Position numbers and translations under genes: made by a program
Assembly (NCBI RefSeq): GCF_002855555.1
Contig: NZ_PKRT01000002.1
Location: 124,001 to 188,000, forward strand
Origin: Novosphingobium sp. TH158
GTDB lineage: Bacteria; Pseudomonadota; Alphaproteobacteria; Sphingomonadales; Sphingomonadaceae
Reading direction: 5' to 3'
DNA: 64,000 nt
The notes under the pieces: generated by a model
The model's input: only the letters and a program-made list of their open reading frames with translations
Told to the model about the DNA's origin: nothing
The model's database searches: none
Shown: positions 17,456-25,714 of the stretch, one piece after another
Numbering within the stretch: the first letter of the stretch is position 1
Layout: the number at the start of each line of letters is the position of its first letter

Positions 17456-19546
17456 ATGTCCAGCATGGTGAAGCCACGTTTTTTCATTGATCGCCCCCTC
17501 GCCCTGCTGATCGGCCTCCTGGTTTCGGCCCCCGCGCTCGCCCAGAGCGTGTCGGTCCCGGTCGTGCAGAAGCTGCCCGAAGGCTACCGGCCCGGCAGCG
17601 AACCGCAGGAAGGTGCGCCCCGGCCCAGTGCCCCGCTGGTGATCCCGATGGTGGGTGAAGGCGGCGAATGGGACCATGCGCGCGCCCGACACCGGCAGAG
17701 CGGGCCCACGGACATGGCCTTCGCGATTTCGCGCTGGAAGATGCTCAACCAGTCCGATTCGCTGAGCTTTGCCGACTATTCCGGCTTCGTCCTGTCCTAT
17801 CCCGGCTTGCCCAACGAGGCCAAGTTCCGCCGTAATGCCGAACGCGCACTCGATCGCGAGGGGGCAGATGCCTCACGCGTGGTCGCCTATTTCGATCGCA
17901 TGTCACCGCTGACTAATGCGGCGCGGGCGCAATATGCCCTCGCCCTCGCTTCGTCCGGGCGGCTCGCCCAGGCACAGGCGCAGGGACTTGCGGCGTGGCG
18001 CGGCGGTGCGGCGGGCGAAAGGCTTGAAGGCCCGCTGGCCGCAATGCTCGCCGGAAAACTGACCGTTGCCGATCACGACGCCCGCATGGACGCCCTGCTA
18101 TGGGCGGGACTGAGCGAGGCCGCGGCCCGTCAGATGGACAATGTTTCGCTGGCAATGCGGCCGCTGTTCGCTTCGCGGTTGGCCGCCCTGCAAGGCAACG
18201 ATCCCGGCGACACGACGCTGGTGGTGCCGGCGGGGGCCTATTCCGATGCGGGCTGGCTGTATAACCGCGCACGGCAGCTGCGGCGGATCAACGAGAAGCT
18301 CTCTGCCGCATCGTTGCTTGCCAACCGCCCCGCGCTTTCGCGCCCGCCGCTCGATGCGGAAAAGTGGGTGGAGCTGCAACTGGCCGCCGCGCGCGATGCC
18401 GATGCATCGACCGCAGTGCGGATTGCCGCGAAGATCGACGATGGCTTTGCGCCGGGGCAGGATATCAGCCAGCTCTCGTTCGACCTGCGTGATGATTACA
18501 CCTCGCTGATGTGGCTTGGCGGCCAGCGGTCGCTGTACCACCTCAACGATCCGCGCGGTGCCGCGCCGCTGTTCTGGCGCTATGGCGCTGCCGCACGCAC
18601 GCCGCAGACGCGCTCGAAGGGCTTCTACTGGGCCGGCCGGGCAATGGCGCTGGCCGGCGATCAGGCCGGAGCGCAGCGTTATTTCAGGGCCGCTGCCGAA
18701 TATCCCGACCAGTTCTATGGCATGCTGGCGCTTGAGCGGCTGGGCCAGCAGATCCCGACGCTTGCCGGCGGCCCCTCGGCCCGCCCGTCGCGGGCGCAGC
18801 GTGATGCCTTCAATGATCGCCCGATCACCCAGGCGGTCCGCGAGGTTGCAAGGGAAAGCGACTGGCCGACCGCCGTTCGCTTTTTCCGCGAGATCGCCGA
18901 CCAGGCCGAGAGCGAGACCGATCACGTTCTCGTTGCCGATCTGGCACGCGAAATCGGGCGGCGCGATCTGGGCGTGATCCTTGGCCAGGCAGCCCATGTC
19001 GACGGCCACGGCATCTACCGGACCACAAGCTATCCGCTCATCCCCGTGCCGCAGGGTTCGAACTGGACCATGGTGCACGCGATCAGCCGGCAGGAAAGCC
19101 AGTTCGCGATGAACGCTGTAAGCCATGCCGGCGCGCGCGGGCTGATGCAGCTGATGCCGGGGACAGCGCGCGAGCAGGCAGGCAAGATGGGCCTGCCCTA
19201 CGATCCGCAAGCGGTGATGGGCGATGCCAGCTACAACCTGCGGCTGGGCGATGGCTATTTTCAGCGGGTGCTGTCCTATTTCAACGGCAGCTATCCGCTG
19301 GCCGTTGCCGCCTATAACGCCGGTCCCGGCAACGTGAACAAGTGGCTGCGCGCCAACGGCGACCCGCGCACCAGAGCGGTCGACTGGATCGACTGGATCG
19401 AACGCATCGGCCTGTCGGAAACGCGCAATTACGTGCAGCGGGTGCTGGAAAATGCAGTCGTCTACGAGGCGATGAACCCGGACAAGGCGCGCATGCGCGG
19501 GCCGAATCCGCTCAGCCAGTTCCTCGGCAAGCGTACCCCCGGATAA
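17456..19546 (+). CDS. Soluble lytic murein transglycosylase (Slt70-like)
   Basis: A 696-residue periplasmic enzyme that cleaves peptidoglycan to 1,6-anhydromuropeptides. Residues 1-25 form a signal peptide (FFIDRPLALLIGLLV...ALAQ). A long helical superhelix of degenerate TPR-like repeats follows, then the SLT catalytic domain (about 535-665) with catalytic Glu in ISRQESQF, GLMQLMPGTA and AAYNAGPGNV. AAGGAG lies 12 bases before ATG 17456. The domain order and length match Slt70. It ends at a strong bidirectional terminator. Confidence 0.93.
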   Translation: MSSMVKPRFFIDRPLALLIGLLVSAPALAQSVSVPVVQKLPEGYRPGSEPQEGAPRPSAPLVIPMVGEGGEWDHARARHRQSGPTDMAFAISRWKMLNQSDSLSFADYSGFVLSYPGLPNEAKFRRNAERALDREGADASRVVAYFDRMSPLTNAARAQYALALASSGRLAQAQAQGLAAWRGGAAGERLEGPLAAMLAGKLTVADHDARMDALLWAGLSEAAARQMDNVSLAMRPLFASRLAALQGNDPGDTTLVVPAGAYSDAGWLYNRARQLRRINEKLSAASLLANRPALSRPPLDAEKWVELQLAAARDADASTAVRIAAKIDDGFAPGQDISQLSFDLRDDYTSLMWLGGQRSLYHLNDPRGAAPLFWRYGAAARTPQTRSKGFYWAGRAMALAGDQAGAQRYFRAAAEYPDQFYGMLALERLGQQIPTLAGGPSARPSRAQRDAFNDRPITQAVREVARESDWPTAVRFFREIADQAESETDHVLVADLAREIGRRDLGVILGQAAHVDGHGIYRTTSYPLIPVPQGSNWTMVHAISRQESQFAMNAVSHAGARGLMQLMPGTAREQAGKMGLPYDPQAVMGDASYNLRLGDGYFQRVLSYFNGSYPLAVAAYNAGPGNVNKWLRANGDPRTRAVDWIDWIERIGLSETRNYVQRVLENAVVYEAMNPDKARMRGPNPLSQFLGKRTPG

Positions 19547-19551
19547 GACAA

Positions 19552-19582
19552 GAGCCCCCTCCACGCTGGGTGGAAGGGGCTC
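19552..19582. terminator. Bidirectional terminator hairpin
   Basis: GAGCCCCCTCCAC (19552-19564) pairs with GTGGAAGGGGCTC (19570-19582), 13 positions with one mismatch and a 5-base loop. It lies just after the transglycosylase stop and 60 bases after the stop of the convergent SPOR lipoprotein gene. Confidence 0.7.
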
Positions 19583-19641
19583 CGGTTGGTCGATAGGACG
19601 GGTTTAGCCGACGAAAGATGCCAGCCGGTTAAACGCGATGG

Positions 19642-20967
19642 TTAACGCTTCCTCGCCATCATCGGGCCGCTGGCATCGCGACCGGGCGCCGAAGGCGACT
19701 TGCCGCGCGGCGCAGCATAGGCAAAGCACGCCCCGCCCCGCTTCTTGACAGACGAGCACAGGCCGTTCGCGGCACCGGCACCGGAAATGCCGGCTGCGGC
19801 GACACGCCACACGTTCTTGCCGCGCACCACGGCGGGCGTGATCTGCATGTGATAGTTCGACAGCGCGCTGTTGCGGGCACTGTAGATGCCCCAGGCGCGA
19901 CGCGCGCCCTGCGGGCTGGAGAACGAGCCGAGCTGCACGAGATGCGTGCCGGCCGCCTTCTGAACGACGGCACGGGCCTGACGGGCAGGGGCGATCACCA
20001 GGTTCTGCACGACCGGTTCGGAAACAAAGCGCGGGGCCGGGGCAGCGGGCGCCGCCGCGAATTCCACGGGAGCAGCCTCAACCGGCGCTGCAACCGGAGG
20101 CGCGACCGGAGCGGGCGCCGCAGCCAGCGCCGGAGCGGCATCGGCGGCAGGCAGTTCGCCGCCAACTGCAACCACCGGGGCCTTTTCGGCAGCGACCGGA
20201 GCGGCGGGGTTGGCCGTGGTTTCTGCCGCGACCTGTTCCATCGCCGGATTGTTGGCCAGCGCCAGCATGGCCGGCTGGCCGGCATCGCGGCGAATCGGGG
20301 TGTTGAGCAGCGTGGCGACACGCTTCTGGTAAAGTTCCGGCGCGACCGAGCTGGCCCATTCGGTCAGGCGAACGTCAAGCTTGTCGGCGGGCACGTCCTG
20401 CGAGGCCATGATGCGGGCCTCCTTCCAGCGACCGGCCAGCGCATAGGCATAGGCAAGGTTCTGGCGGATCTTCGGCGTGTTTTCGCCATTGCGCAGGGCA
20501 TCGGCAAGCACGGCAACGCCGCGTTCCGGCTCACCGGCAAGGGCAAGCGCAAGGCCAAGGTCGCTGGCGGGGATTTCGCCGCGCCAGTCATCCAGCACGG
20601 AAAGTGCCGCCTGCTGCTGGCCGGCGCCGATCTGCGCAAGCGCAAGGCTCAGCGCGGTGCGGGCCGAATTGTCACCCAGCTTCATCGCATCGTCGAAGGT
20701 CGTGGCGGCAGACTGGAAGCGGCCGGCCTTGAAATAGGACTGGCCCAGAAGGACGCGCAGCGAGGCATCGCGCGGGCTGGCGGCAACCGCCGCTTCGGCG
20801 CTGGAAACCGCCTTTTCGCCCTTGCCGCTCTTCAGCGCAAGGCGCGCCGCCTCGGCGGAATTGTTACGTACGGTCATGCCCTGCGCGGCACAGCCGGCAA
20901 GCAGGCCCACGGCCATCACGGCTCCGGCGAACAGGTTGAGGCGGGTCTTCTTGATGCGGGAAGCCAT
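19642..20967 (-). CDS. TPR and SPOR domain lipoprotein
   Basis: A 441-residue probable outer-membrane lipoprotein. The signal sequence ends in a lipobox, LLAGC at about residue 26. TPR-like helical repeats follow (about 35-230, e.g. LRVLLGQSYFKAGRFQSAATT), then an Ala/Pro-rich linker (about 250-340) and a C-terminal SPOR domain (about 345-425, HLVQLGSFSSPQGARRAW) that binds denuded glycan strands at division sites. AAGGGGG lies before ATG 20967. It is the last gene of an operon with the ParA-like ATPase and the ribbon-helix-helix-like protein, suggesting a link between chromosome or division-site positioning and the cell wall. Confidence 0.85.
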   Translation of the reverse strand: MASRIKKTRLNLFAGAVMAVGLLAGCAAQGMTVRNNSAEAARLALKSGKGEKAVSSAEAAVAASPRDASLRVLLGQSYFKAGRFQSAATTFDDAMKLGDNSARTALSLALAQIGAGQQQAALSVLDDWRGEIPASDLGLALALAGEPERGVAVLADALRNGENTPKIRQNLAYAYALAGRWKEARIMASQDVPADKLDVRLTEWASSVAPELYQKRVATLLNTPIRRDAGQPAMLALANNPAMEQVAAETTANPAAPVAAEKAPVVAVGGELPAADAAPALAAAPAPVAPPVAAPVEAAPVEFAAAPAAPAPRFVSEPVVQNLVIAPARQARAVVQKAAGTHLVQLGSFSSPQGARRAWGIYSARNSALSNYHMQITPAVVRGKNVWRVAAAGISGAGAANGLCSSVKKRGGACFAYAAPRGKSPSAPGRDASGPMMARKR

Positions 20968-20989
20968 GGTTCTTACCCCCTTGGTAAAT

Positions 20990-21475
20990 TCACTTGCGCT
21001 TGCGGCGCAGTTCGCCGGCAATGGCGCTGAGTTCCGGATGATCGGAGAGAAACTGGTCGAGCGCCTGGGTCACCACGGCCTGGGCGCTGAGGTTCTGCGC
21101 CGTGCAGGCAAGGCGCAGGCGCAGGTGCCGCTCCTCGTCGAGACGCAGGGTGAAGGCGGCCTTGCGGCCTTCGGCGAATGCCGAGCGACGCTCTCGCGAG
21201 GAACGCGGAGCGAATTCGCGGGCAAGGCGATCCTGCTGGCGGCGGACTTCCGATTCGCGGTTGATCGGAACCACCTGGGCTTCATGCGCAGGCTCGCCCA
21301 TGTCGTTCCAGCCGAGTTCGTGATCGATCGAATCGGCGGAAAAGTCGGCCGGTGCGGGAATCGCCATGGTGTGCGGACGCATGGCCGGCTTGGCGCCACC
21401 CTTGCGGGCAAGCAGCGTGGGCGAGAGCGAGGCCAGGGGCTTTCCGCCGGAGGGCTTGGAATTTTCCAAGGCCAT
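20990..21475 (-). CDS. Hypothetical protein with ribbon-helix-helix-like C-terminus
   Basis: A 161-residue basic protein. The first 100 residues are low in secondary structure and rich in Pro, Ala and Arg. The C-terminal 60 residues, AFTLRLDEERHLRLRLAC then SAQAVVTQALDQFL, have the beta-strand/helix/helix pattern of a ribbon-helix-helix DNA-binding or dimerisation domain. It lies 6 bases after the ParA-like gene and 22 bases before the SPOR lipoprotein gene. A role as ParA partner (a ParB-like or CopG-like adaptor) is inferred from position only. Confidence 0.65.
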   Translation of the reverse strand: MALENSKPSGGKPLASLSPTLLARKGGAKPAMRPHTMAIPAPADFSADSIDHELGWNDMGEPAHEAQVVPINRESEVRRQQDRLAREFAPRSSRERRSAFAEGRKAAFTLRLDEERHLRLRLACTAQNLSAQAVVTQALDQFLSDHPELSAIAGELRRKRK

Positions 21476-21481
21476 GCCTCC

Positions 21482-22210
21482 TTAAGACCCCGCTACGCGG
21501 CGGCCGAAGCCACCTACCGGGCGAGCATAACCGGGCGCTGCCTGAACGCCGCCGACCTGGGCGGGCGCCGCAAAGACGGTGCGGCGGAAGTTCTTTTCCA
21601 GCCGGTCGTAGATGTAGTTCCACAGCGCGGCGATCTCCATCGCCGAACGGCCCATGGGATCGACTTCCATCACCGTGCGGCCATCGATCATCGAGGCGGC
21701 ATAGTCTGTGCGATGGTGCAGCGTGATCGGCGCGACCGTGCCGTGCTGCGACAGCGCGACGGCAGCTTCCGACGTGATCTTGGCCTTGGGAGTTGCCGCG
21801 TTCACCACAAAGATCAGCGGCTTGCCGGCACGTTCGCACAGATCGACCGTGGCGCCGACAGCGCGCAGGTCATGCGGACTGGGACGGGTGGGGACGACGA
21901 TCAGTTCGGCAACCGAGATCACCGACTGGATCGCCATGGTAATCGCCGGCGGCGTGTCGATCACGGCCAGCTTGAAGCCCTGCTGGCGCAGGACCTGAAG
22001 ATCGGCTGCAAGGCGTGAAACGGTGGTCTGGGCAAAGGCGGGAAACTCCGCCTCGCGCTCGTTCCACCAGTCAGCCAGAGACCCCTGCGGGTCGATGTCG
22101 ATCAGGACAACGGGGCCAGCGCCGGCGCGCTGCGCCTGCACGGCTAGATGCCCGGACAAGGTCGTCTTGCCCGATCCACCCTTCTGTGATGCCAGTGCCA
22201 ATACGCGCAA
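21482..22210 (-). CDS. ParA family ATPase
   Basis: A 242-residue deviant-Walker ATPase. The P-loop KGGSGKTT at residues 10-17 has the signature first Lys of the ParA/MinD group, followed by DIDPQGSLADWW (Walker A') and VIDTPPAI (Walker B). Such proteins position chromosomes, plasmids or division machinery by dynamic binding to nucleoid or membrane. There is no membrane-targeting tail. I chose TTG 22210 because GGGGGG lies eight bases before it and the ATG at 22217 is out of frame. No ParB or parS was seen beside it, so this is an orphan ParA rather than the chromosomal parAB pair. Confidence 0.9.
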   Translation of the reverse strand: MRVLALASQKGGSGKTTLSGHLAVQAQRAGAGPVVLIDIDPQGSLADWWNEREAEFPAFAQTTVSRLAADLQVLRQQGFKLAVIDTPPAITMAIQSVISVAELIVVPTRPSPHDLRAVGATVDLCERAGKPLIFVVNAATPKAKITSEAAVALSQHGTVAPITLHHRTDYAASMIDGRTVMEVDPMGRSAMEIAALWNYIYDRLEKNFRRTVFAAPAQVGGVQAAPGYARPVGGFGRRVAGS

Positions 22211-22415
22211 AGTTCATTCCCCCCGAACGAAAGGAGCCATTCGATTGCGCGTAAAAAGAACAGAACCTCCCTAATTTTGTATTAATGCGCCGAACGGAAT
22301 TGTTCGCGGCGGAGTCGGGCGTTCATTGCTTGGCAAGGGGTATCGCGCATAGAAATCATGTGGCAATTTGCCATGGTTAACGCCGGCGGGGTCGCCGCGA
22401 CTTCAGGGGGTAGAT

Positions 22416-23546
22416 ATGAAGCTGCGCTTGTTGCTGGCCGGGGCGATGCTCGGCGGTCTCGCCTTGGCCGGCGTGGCCCGCGCCGATGTGAAGGCCGGTG
22501 TCGATGCCTGGGCACGAGGCGATTTTCCGGCTGCGATCAAGGAGTGGGAAGGCCCGGCAGGACGCGGCGATGCCGATGCCCAGTTCAACCTTGGCCAGGC
22601 CTACAAATGGGGCAAGGGCGTCAACCAGGACCTGAAGAAGGCGGAATTGTACTTCGGCAAGGCCGCGGCGCAGGGCCATATCGAAGCTTCGGACAATTAC
22701 GGCCTGCTGCTGTTCGACCGCGGTGAGCGCGGGCAGGCCCTGCCCTATGTGAAGGCGGCATCCGGCCGCGGCGATCCGCGCGCGCAGTACCTGTTGGCGA
22801 TCATGCATTTCAACGGCGACCTGGTGAACAAGGACTGGGTCCGCGCCTATGCGCTGATGAGCCTGGCGCAGCAGGCAGGCCTGCCGCAGGCTACGCCGGG
22901 GCTGCAGCAGATGGACGTGCACATCCCCCTTGCCCAGCGCCAGCAGGCGGTAAGCCTGTCGCAGCAGCTCGCCGCAGAAGCCGAAGCGACGCGCAACCGC
23001 CAGTTCGCCGCCGATGACCTTGGCGTGAAAAATCCTGCGGGCGTTGCCAGAACGCCGCCACAGGTCGCCGCAGCACCGGTCCGTCGCCAGCCGACACCGG
23101 AAGAGGCCGTGGCCGAGGCTGAACGCGTCGCCGCCGGGTCCAGCCCGCGCTCTGCCGGGGCAGACTATGCCCGCCCGGCCACGCCTCCGCCGGCGGTTGC
23201 AGCGGCGCCCAAGCCGGTCTCCTTGCCGCAGGGCCAGCCCTTCCCCGCAGCCACTGCACCGAAACCGGCGACGACGAACTCCGCCGCCCCGGCACCGCGA
23301 CCAGCCGCCACGGCTGCCGCCGGCAGCTGGCGCATCCAGCTCGGCGCATTTGGTGTAGCGGCCAATGCCGATGCCCTCTGGGCCCGGATCAAGGGCCGGC
23401 CCGAGATTGCCGGGCATGGCCGCATCAATGTCAGTGCCGGTGCGGTGACCAAGCTGCAGGCCGGCGGCTATAGCGAAGACGGCGCCCGTTCCGCCTGCCG
23501 CAGCCTTGCCGCGGCAGGCTTTGCCTGCGCCCCGGTGCGGAACTGA
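22416..23546 (+). CDS. Sel1-repeat and SPOR domain periplasmic protein
   Basis: A 376-residue exported protein. It has a signal peptide (1-24, ARA cleavage), Sel1-like repeats (about 40-150, e.g. ADAQFNLGQAYKWGKGVNQD), a Pro/Ala-rich linker (about 195-300), and a C-terminal SPOR domain (about 300-375, SWRIQLGAFGVAANADALW). It resembles in plan the TPR/SPOR lipoprotein encoded divergently across the 205-base gap from the ParA operon, so both probably act at the division septum. AGGGGG lies 7 bases before ATG 22416. The upstream extension of the frame is not supported. Confidence 0.85.
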   Translation: MKLRLLLAGAMLGGLALAGVARADVKAGVDAWARGDFPAAIKEWEGPAGRGDADAQFNLGQAYKWGKGVNQDLKKAELYFGKAAAQGHIEASDNYGLLLFDRGERGQALPYVKAASGRGDPRAQYLLAIMHFNGDLVNKDWVRAYALMSLAQQAGLPQATPGLQQMDVHIPLAQRQQAVSLSQQLAAEAEATRNRQFAADDLGVKNPAGVARTPPQVAAAPVRRQPTPEEAVAEAERVAAGSSPRSAGADYARPATPPPAVAAAPKPVSLPQGQPFPAATAPKPATTNSAAPAPRPAATAAAGSWRIQLGAFGVAANADALWARIKGRPEIAGHGRINVSAGAVTKLQAGGYSEDGARSACRSLAAAGFACAPVRN

Positions 23547-23553
23547 TGCGCCG

Positions 23554-24768
23554 ATGATCGATGCCCCTGCAAGGTCGGCCGGGCGAATCCGCACGCTCGA
23601 CCTTATCCGGGGCGTTGCGATCCTGGGCATCCTGACCGTCAACATGGCCGGTTTCGCCGGCCCCATGGCTGCTACCCTGACGCCCGACTGGAACGGTCCG
23701 GCCTCTGCCGGTGACCACCTCGCCTTCCTTGCCACCTTCGTTCTCTTCGAAGGCAAGATGCGCGGCCTGCTGAGCCTGCTGTTCGGTGCCAGCATGATGC
23801 TGTTCCTTGAAAGTGCAGAAGCTCGCGGACGCAGCGGCGATGGCCTGCAGCTGCGCCGGCTTATCTGGCTCGGGGTGATCGGCTACCTGCATTTCCTGCT
23901 GCTTTGGTGGGGCGATATCCTGTTCACTTACGCGCTTGCAGGGTTCTTCGCGCTGCTGCTGCGGCACTTGCCGGTAAAGGCGATGGTACCGGCGGCCCTC
24001 CTGGCCTTTGGCGCATGGCATGGATCCGGCATGGCATCGAGCATCGCCCCGATCCTCGCCGAGGCCCGCTTTGAGGCGAGGGTCTCGCCACCGGCGGAAG
24101 CAAAAGCTCTCGCCGAGCTGAAAGCGCGCAAGGAGGCGATGAACAGGGCCGAACTGGCCCGCGAACAGGGCGCATACCTCCCCCTGCTGGCGCACAAGGC
24201 CGGACCGGATGCCGCCTTGCCGATGATCGCCGCGCTTTTGAGCCTCGGCGAAGTCCTGCCGATGATGCTGATCGGCATGGCCCTCTACCGCAGCGGATTC
24301 TTCACCGGCGGCTGGCCAGTTCGAATGCTGAGACGCGTGGCCGTCGCGGGCATCGGCTGCGGGGCGATCGTGACGCTGGGGCTCGCCATCATGGCATCGA
24401 GGGCGGACTTTGCAGCTATCACCATGGAGGCCGTGCTCGCCTACTGGGCTGCGGTGCCCCACCTCCTGATGACACTGGGCTACGCCGCCCTCCTCGTGCT
24501 GCTGGGGGAACGCCATGGCGAAGGCCGGTTCGGCCGCCGCATCGTCGCGGTTGGGCAACTCGCGCTGAGCAATTATCTCGCCTGTTCGCTGGCCTTCACC
24601 GCAATCTTCTACGGCTGGGGCCTTGGCCTGATCGGCACGGTACCGCAACGCTGGCACTGGGCATTCGTGCTCGGCGGATGGATCGCCATGCTGTGGTGGA
24701 GCAAGCCCTGGCTCGCACGGTTCGGTCAGGGGCCGGCCGAGCGGTTATGGCGCAGGCTGGCCTCGTGA
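23554..24768 (+). CDS. DUF418 domain membrane protein
   Basis: A 404-residue polytopic membrane protein of the DUF418/YeiB family. It opens with RIRTLDLIRGVAILGIL, the family's N-terminal signature, and has about eight hydrophobic segments. The C-terminal DUF418 region contains LSNYLACSL and a WHWAF motif. The family is related in fold to acyltransferase-3 proteins, but the reaction is unknown. ATG 23554 begins 8 bases after the preceding stop, so it is likely co-transcribed with the Sel1/SPOR gene. Confidence 0.85.
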   Translation: MIDAPARSAGRIRTLDLIRGVAILGILTVNMAGFAGPMAATLTPDWNGPASAGDHLAFLATFVLFEGKMRGLLSLLFGASMMLFLESAEARGRSGDGLQLRRLIWLGVIGYLHFLLLWWGDILFTYALAGFFALLLRHLPVKAMVPAALLAFGAWHGSGMASSIAPILAEARFEARVSPPAEAKALAELKARKEAMNRAELAREQGAYLPLLAHKAGPDAALPMIAALLSLGEVLPMMLIGMALYRSGFFTGGWPVRMLRRVAVAGIGCGAIVTLGLAIMASRADFAAITMEAVLAYWAAVPHLLMTLGYAALLVLLGERHGEGRFGRRIVAVGQLALSNYLACSLAFTAIFYGWGLGLIGTVPQRWHWAFVLGGWIAMLWWSKPWLARFGQGPAERLWRRLAS

Positions 24769-24795
24769 AGGCAGGTACGGAGTTGGCACTTGTTC

Positions 24796-24812
24796 TTGCG
24801 AGCGGTTCGCAA
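24796..24812. promoter_or_regulatory. 17-bp palindrome before bfd, candidate iron-regulator operator
   Basis: TTGCGA-GCGGT-TCGCAA: perfect 6-bp arms with a 5-base spacer, 32 bases before the bfd start. The same arms and spacing recur at 25081-25097 before bfr. A Fur, Irr or related iron regulator is the obvious candidate. Confidence 0.6.
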
Positions 24813-24843
24813 TAAGCTGATCCGCGAATCGAGGCTCACGGCA

Positions 24844-25038
24844 ATGTACATCTGCATCTGCAACGCCATTCGCGAAAAGGACCTGCGCGCCGCAGCAAAG
24901 ATATGCAGCGGCGATGTGGACGCGGTTTACGAATCGCTCGGCTGCACGCCCCAGTGCGGCTCATGCCTCGACGATGCGGCAAAAATCCTCATCGAGGAAC
25001 GTGGACTGACCGAACCTCCGGTTTACACACCTTTCTGA
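24844..25038 (+). CDS. bfd: Bacterioferritin-associated ferredoxin
   Basis: A 64-residue [2Fe-2S] protein that delivers electrons to bacterioferritin to release stored iron. The four cluster ligands are visible as Cys4, Cys6, Cys38 and Cys41 (YICICN and CTPQCGSC). The length is standard. ATG 24844 is the family start; an earlier in-frame start would run through the palindromic operator. bfr lies 155 bases downstream and has its own copy of the operator. Confidence 0.95.
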   Translation: MYICICNAIREKDLRAAAKICSGDVDAVYESLGCTPQCGSCLDDAAKILIEERGLTEPPVYTPF

Positions 25039-25080
25039 TAATCCCACCGGTTCAAGGGTTTGGCGCGCCGCTTGCGCTTA

Positions 25081-25097
25081 TTGCGAGTGCCTCGCAA
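25081..25097. promoter_or_regulatory. 17-bp palindrome before bfr, candidate iron-regulator operator
   Basis: TTGCGA-GTGCC-TCGCAA: identical arms and spacing to the site before bfd, but a different spacer sequence, which argues for a conserved protein-binding site. It is 97 bases before the bfr start. Confidence 0.6.
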
Positions 25098-25193
25098 AGA
25101 TCTTGATTCCTAACCGAAATCCCTTGTCGCCAGCCACGCCCGAACGTAGAATCCGGATCCATTCAAAGCCGGTCAAACTGGGGAGTTTTCGCC

Positions 25194-25673
25194 ATGAAGG
25201 GCGATGCCAAGGTTATCGAATACCTCAACAAGGTGCTGTTCAACGAACTCACCGCGGTCAACCAGTACTGGCTGCATTACCGCATGCTCGACAACTGGGG
25301 CATCAAGAAACTGGCCGACCATGAACGGCACGAATCGATCGACGAGATGAAGCACGCCGACCAGGTTGCTGAGCGCATCCTGTTCCTTGAAGGCCTGCCC
25401 AACTTCCAGGCGCTCGGCAAGCTGCGCATTGGCGAGAACGTGGAGGAAATCCTCAAGGCGGACCTCGCGCTGGAGCAGGACGCCATCCCGGATCTGCGCG
25501 ATGCCATCGCCCATTGCGAAAGCGTGCGCGACTACGTCAGCCGCGACCTGTTCCGCTCGATCCTCGACAGCGAGGAAGAGCATGTCGACTTCATCGAGAC
25601 CCAGTTCGAGATGATCGCGCGCATGGGCCTGCAGAACTACGTGCAGCTCAACAGCGAGGCTGTCGGCAGCTGA
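25194..25673 (+). CDS. bfr: Bacterioferritin
   Basis: A 159-residue subunit of the 24-meric haem-containing iron-storage shell. All ferroxidase ligands fall at the canonical positions: Glu18, Glu51, His54, Glu94, Glu127 and His130. The haem ligand Met52 is present, so this is a haem-binding Bfr rather than a ferritin. GGGGAG precedes ATG 25194. Together with bfd it forms a store-and-release pair, probably both under the palindromic operator. A bidirectional hairpin follows. Confidence 0.97.
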   Translation: MKGDAKVIEYLNKVLFNELTAVNQYWLHYRMLDNWGIKKLADHERHESIDEMKHADQVAERILFLEGLPNFQALGKLRIGENVEEILKADLALEQDAIPDLRDAIAHCESVRDYVSRDLFRSILDSEEEHVDFIETQFEMIARMGLQNYVQLNSEAVGS

Positions 25674-25684
25674 TCCCCGAACGC

Positions 25685-25714
25685 GAGGGGCTTGGCGCCT
25701 GTCGCCGGCCCCTC
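25685..25714. terminator. Bidirectional hairpin between bfr and der
   Basis: GAGGGGC (25685-25691) pairs with GCCCCTC (25708-25714), with inner GGCG/CGCC pairing around a short loop. It lies between the convergent bfr and der stops and touches the der stop codon. Confidence 0.55.

Noticed and set aside
19627..19645. Possible CtrA site (two TTAA half-sites)
   Set aside because: The spacing is nine bases, not the seven of the CtrA consensus, and it lies in a convergent terminator region rather than a promoter.
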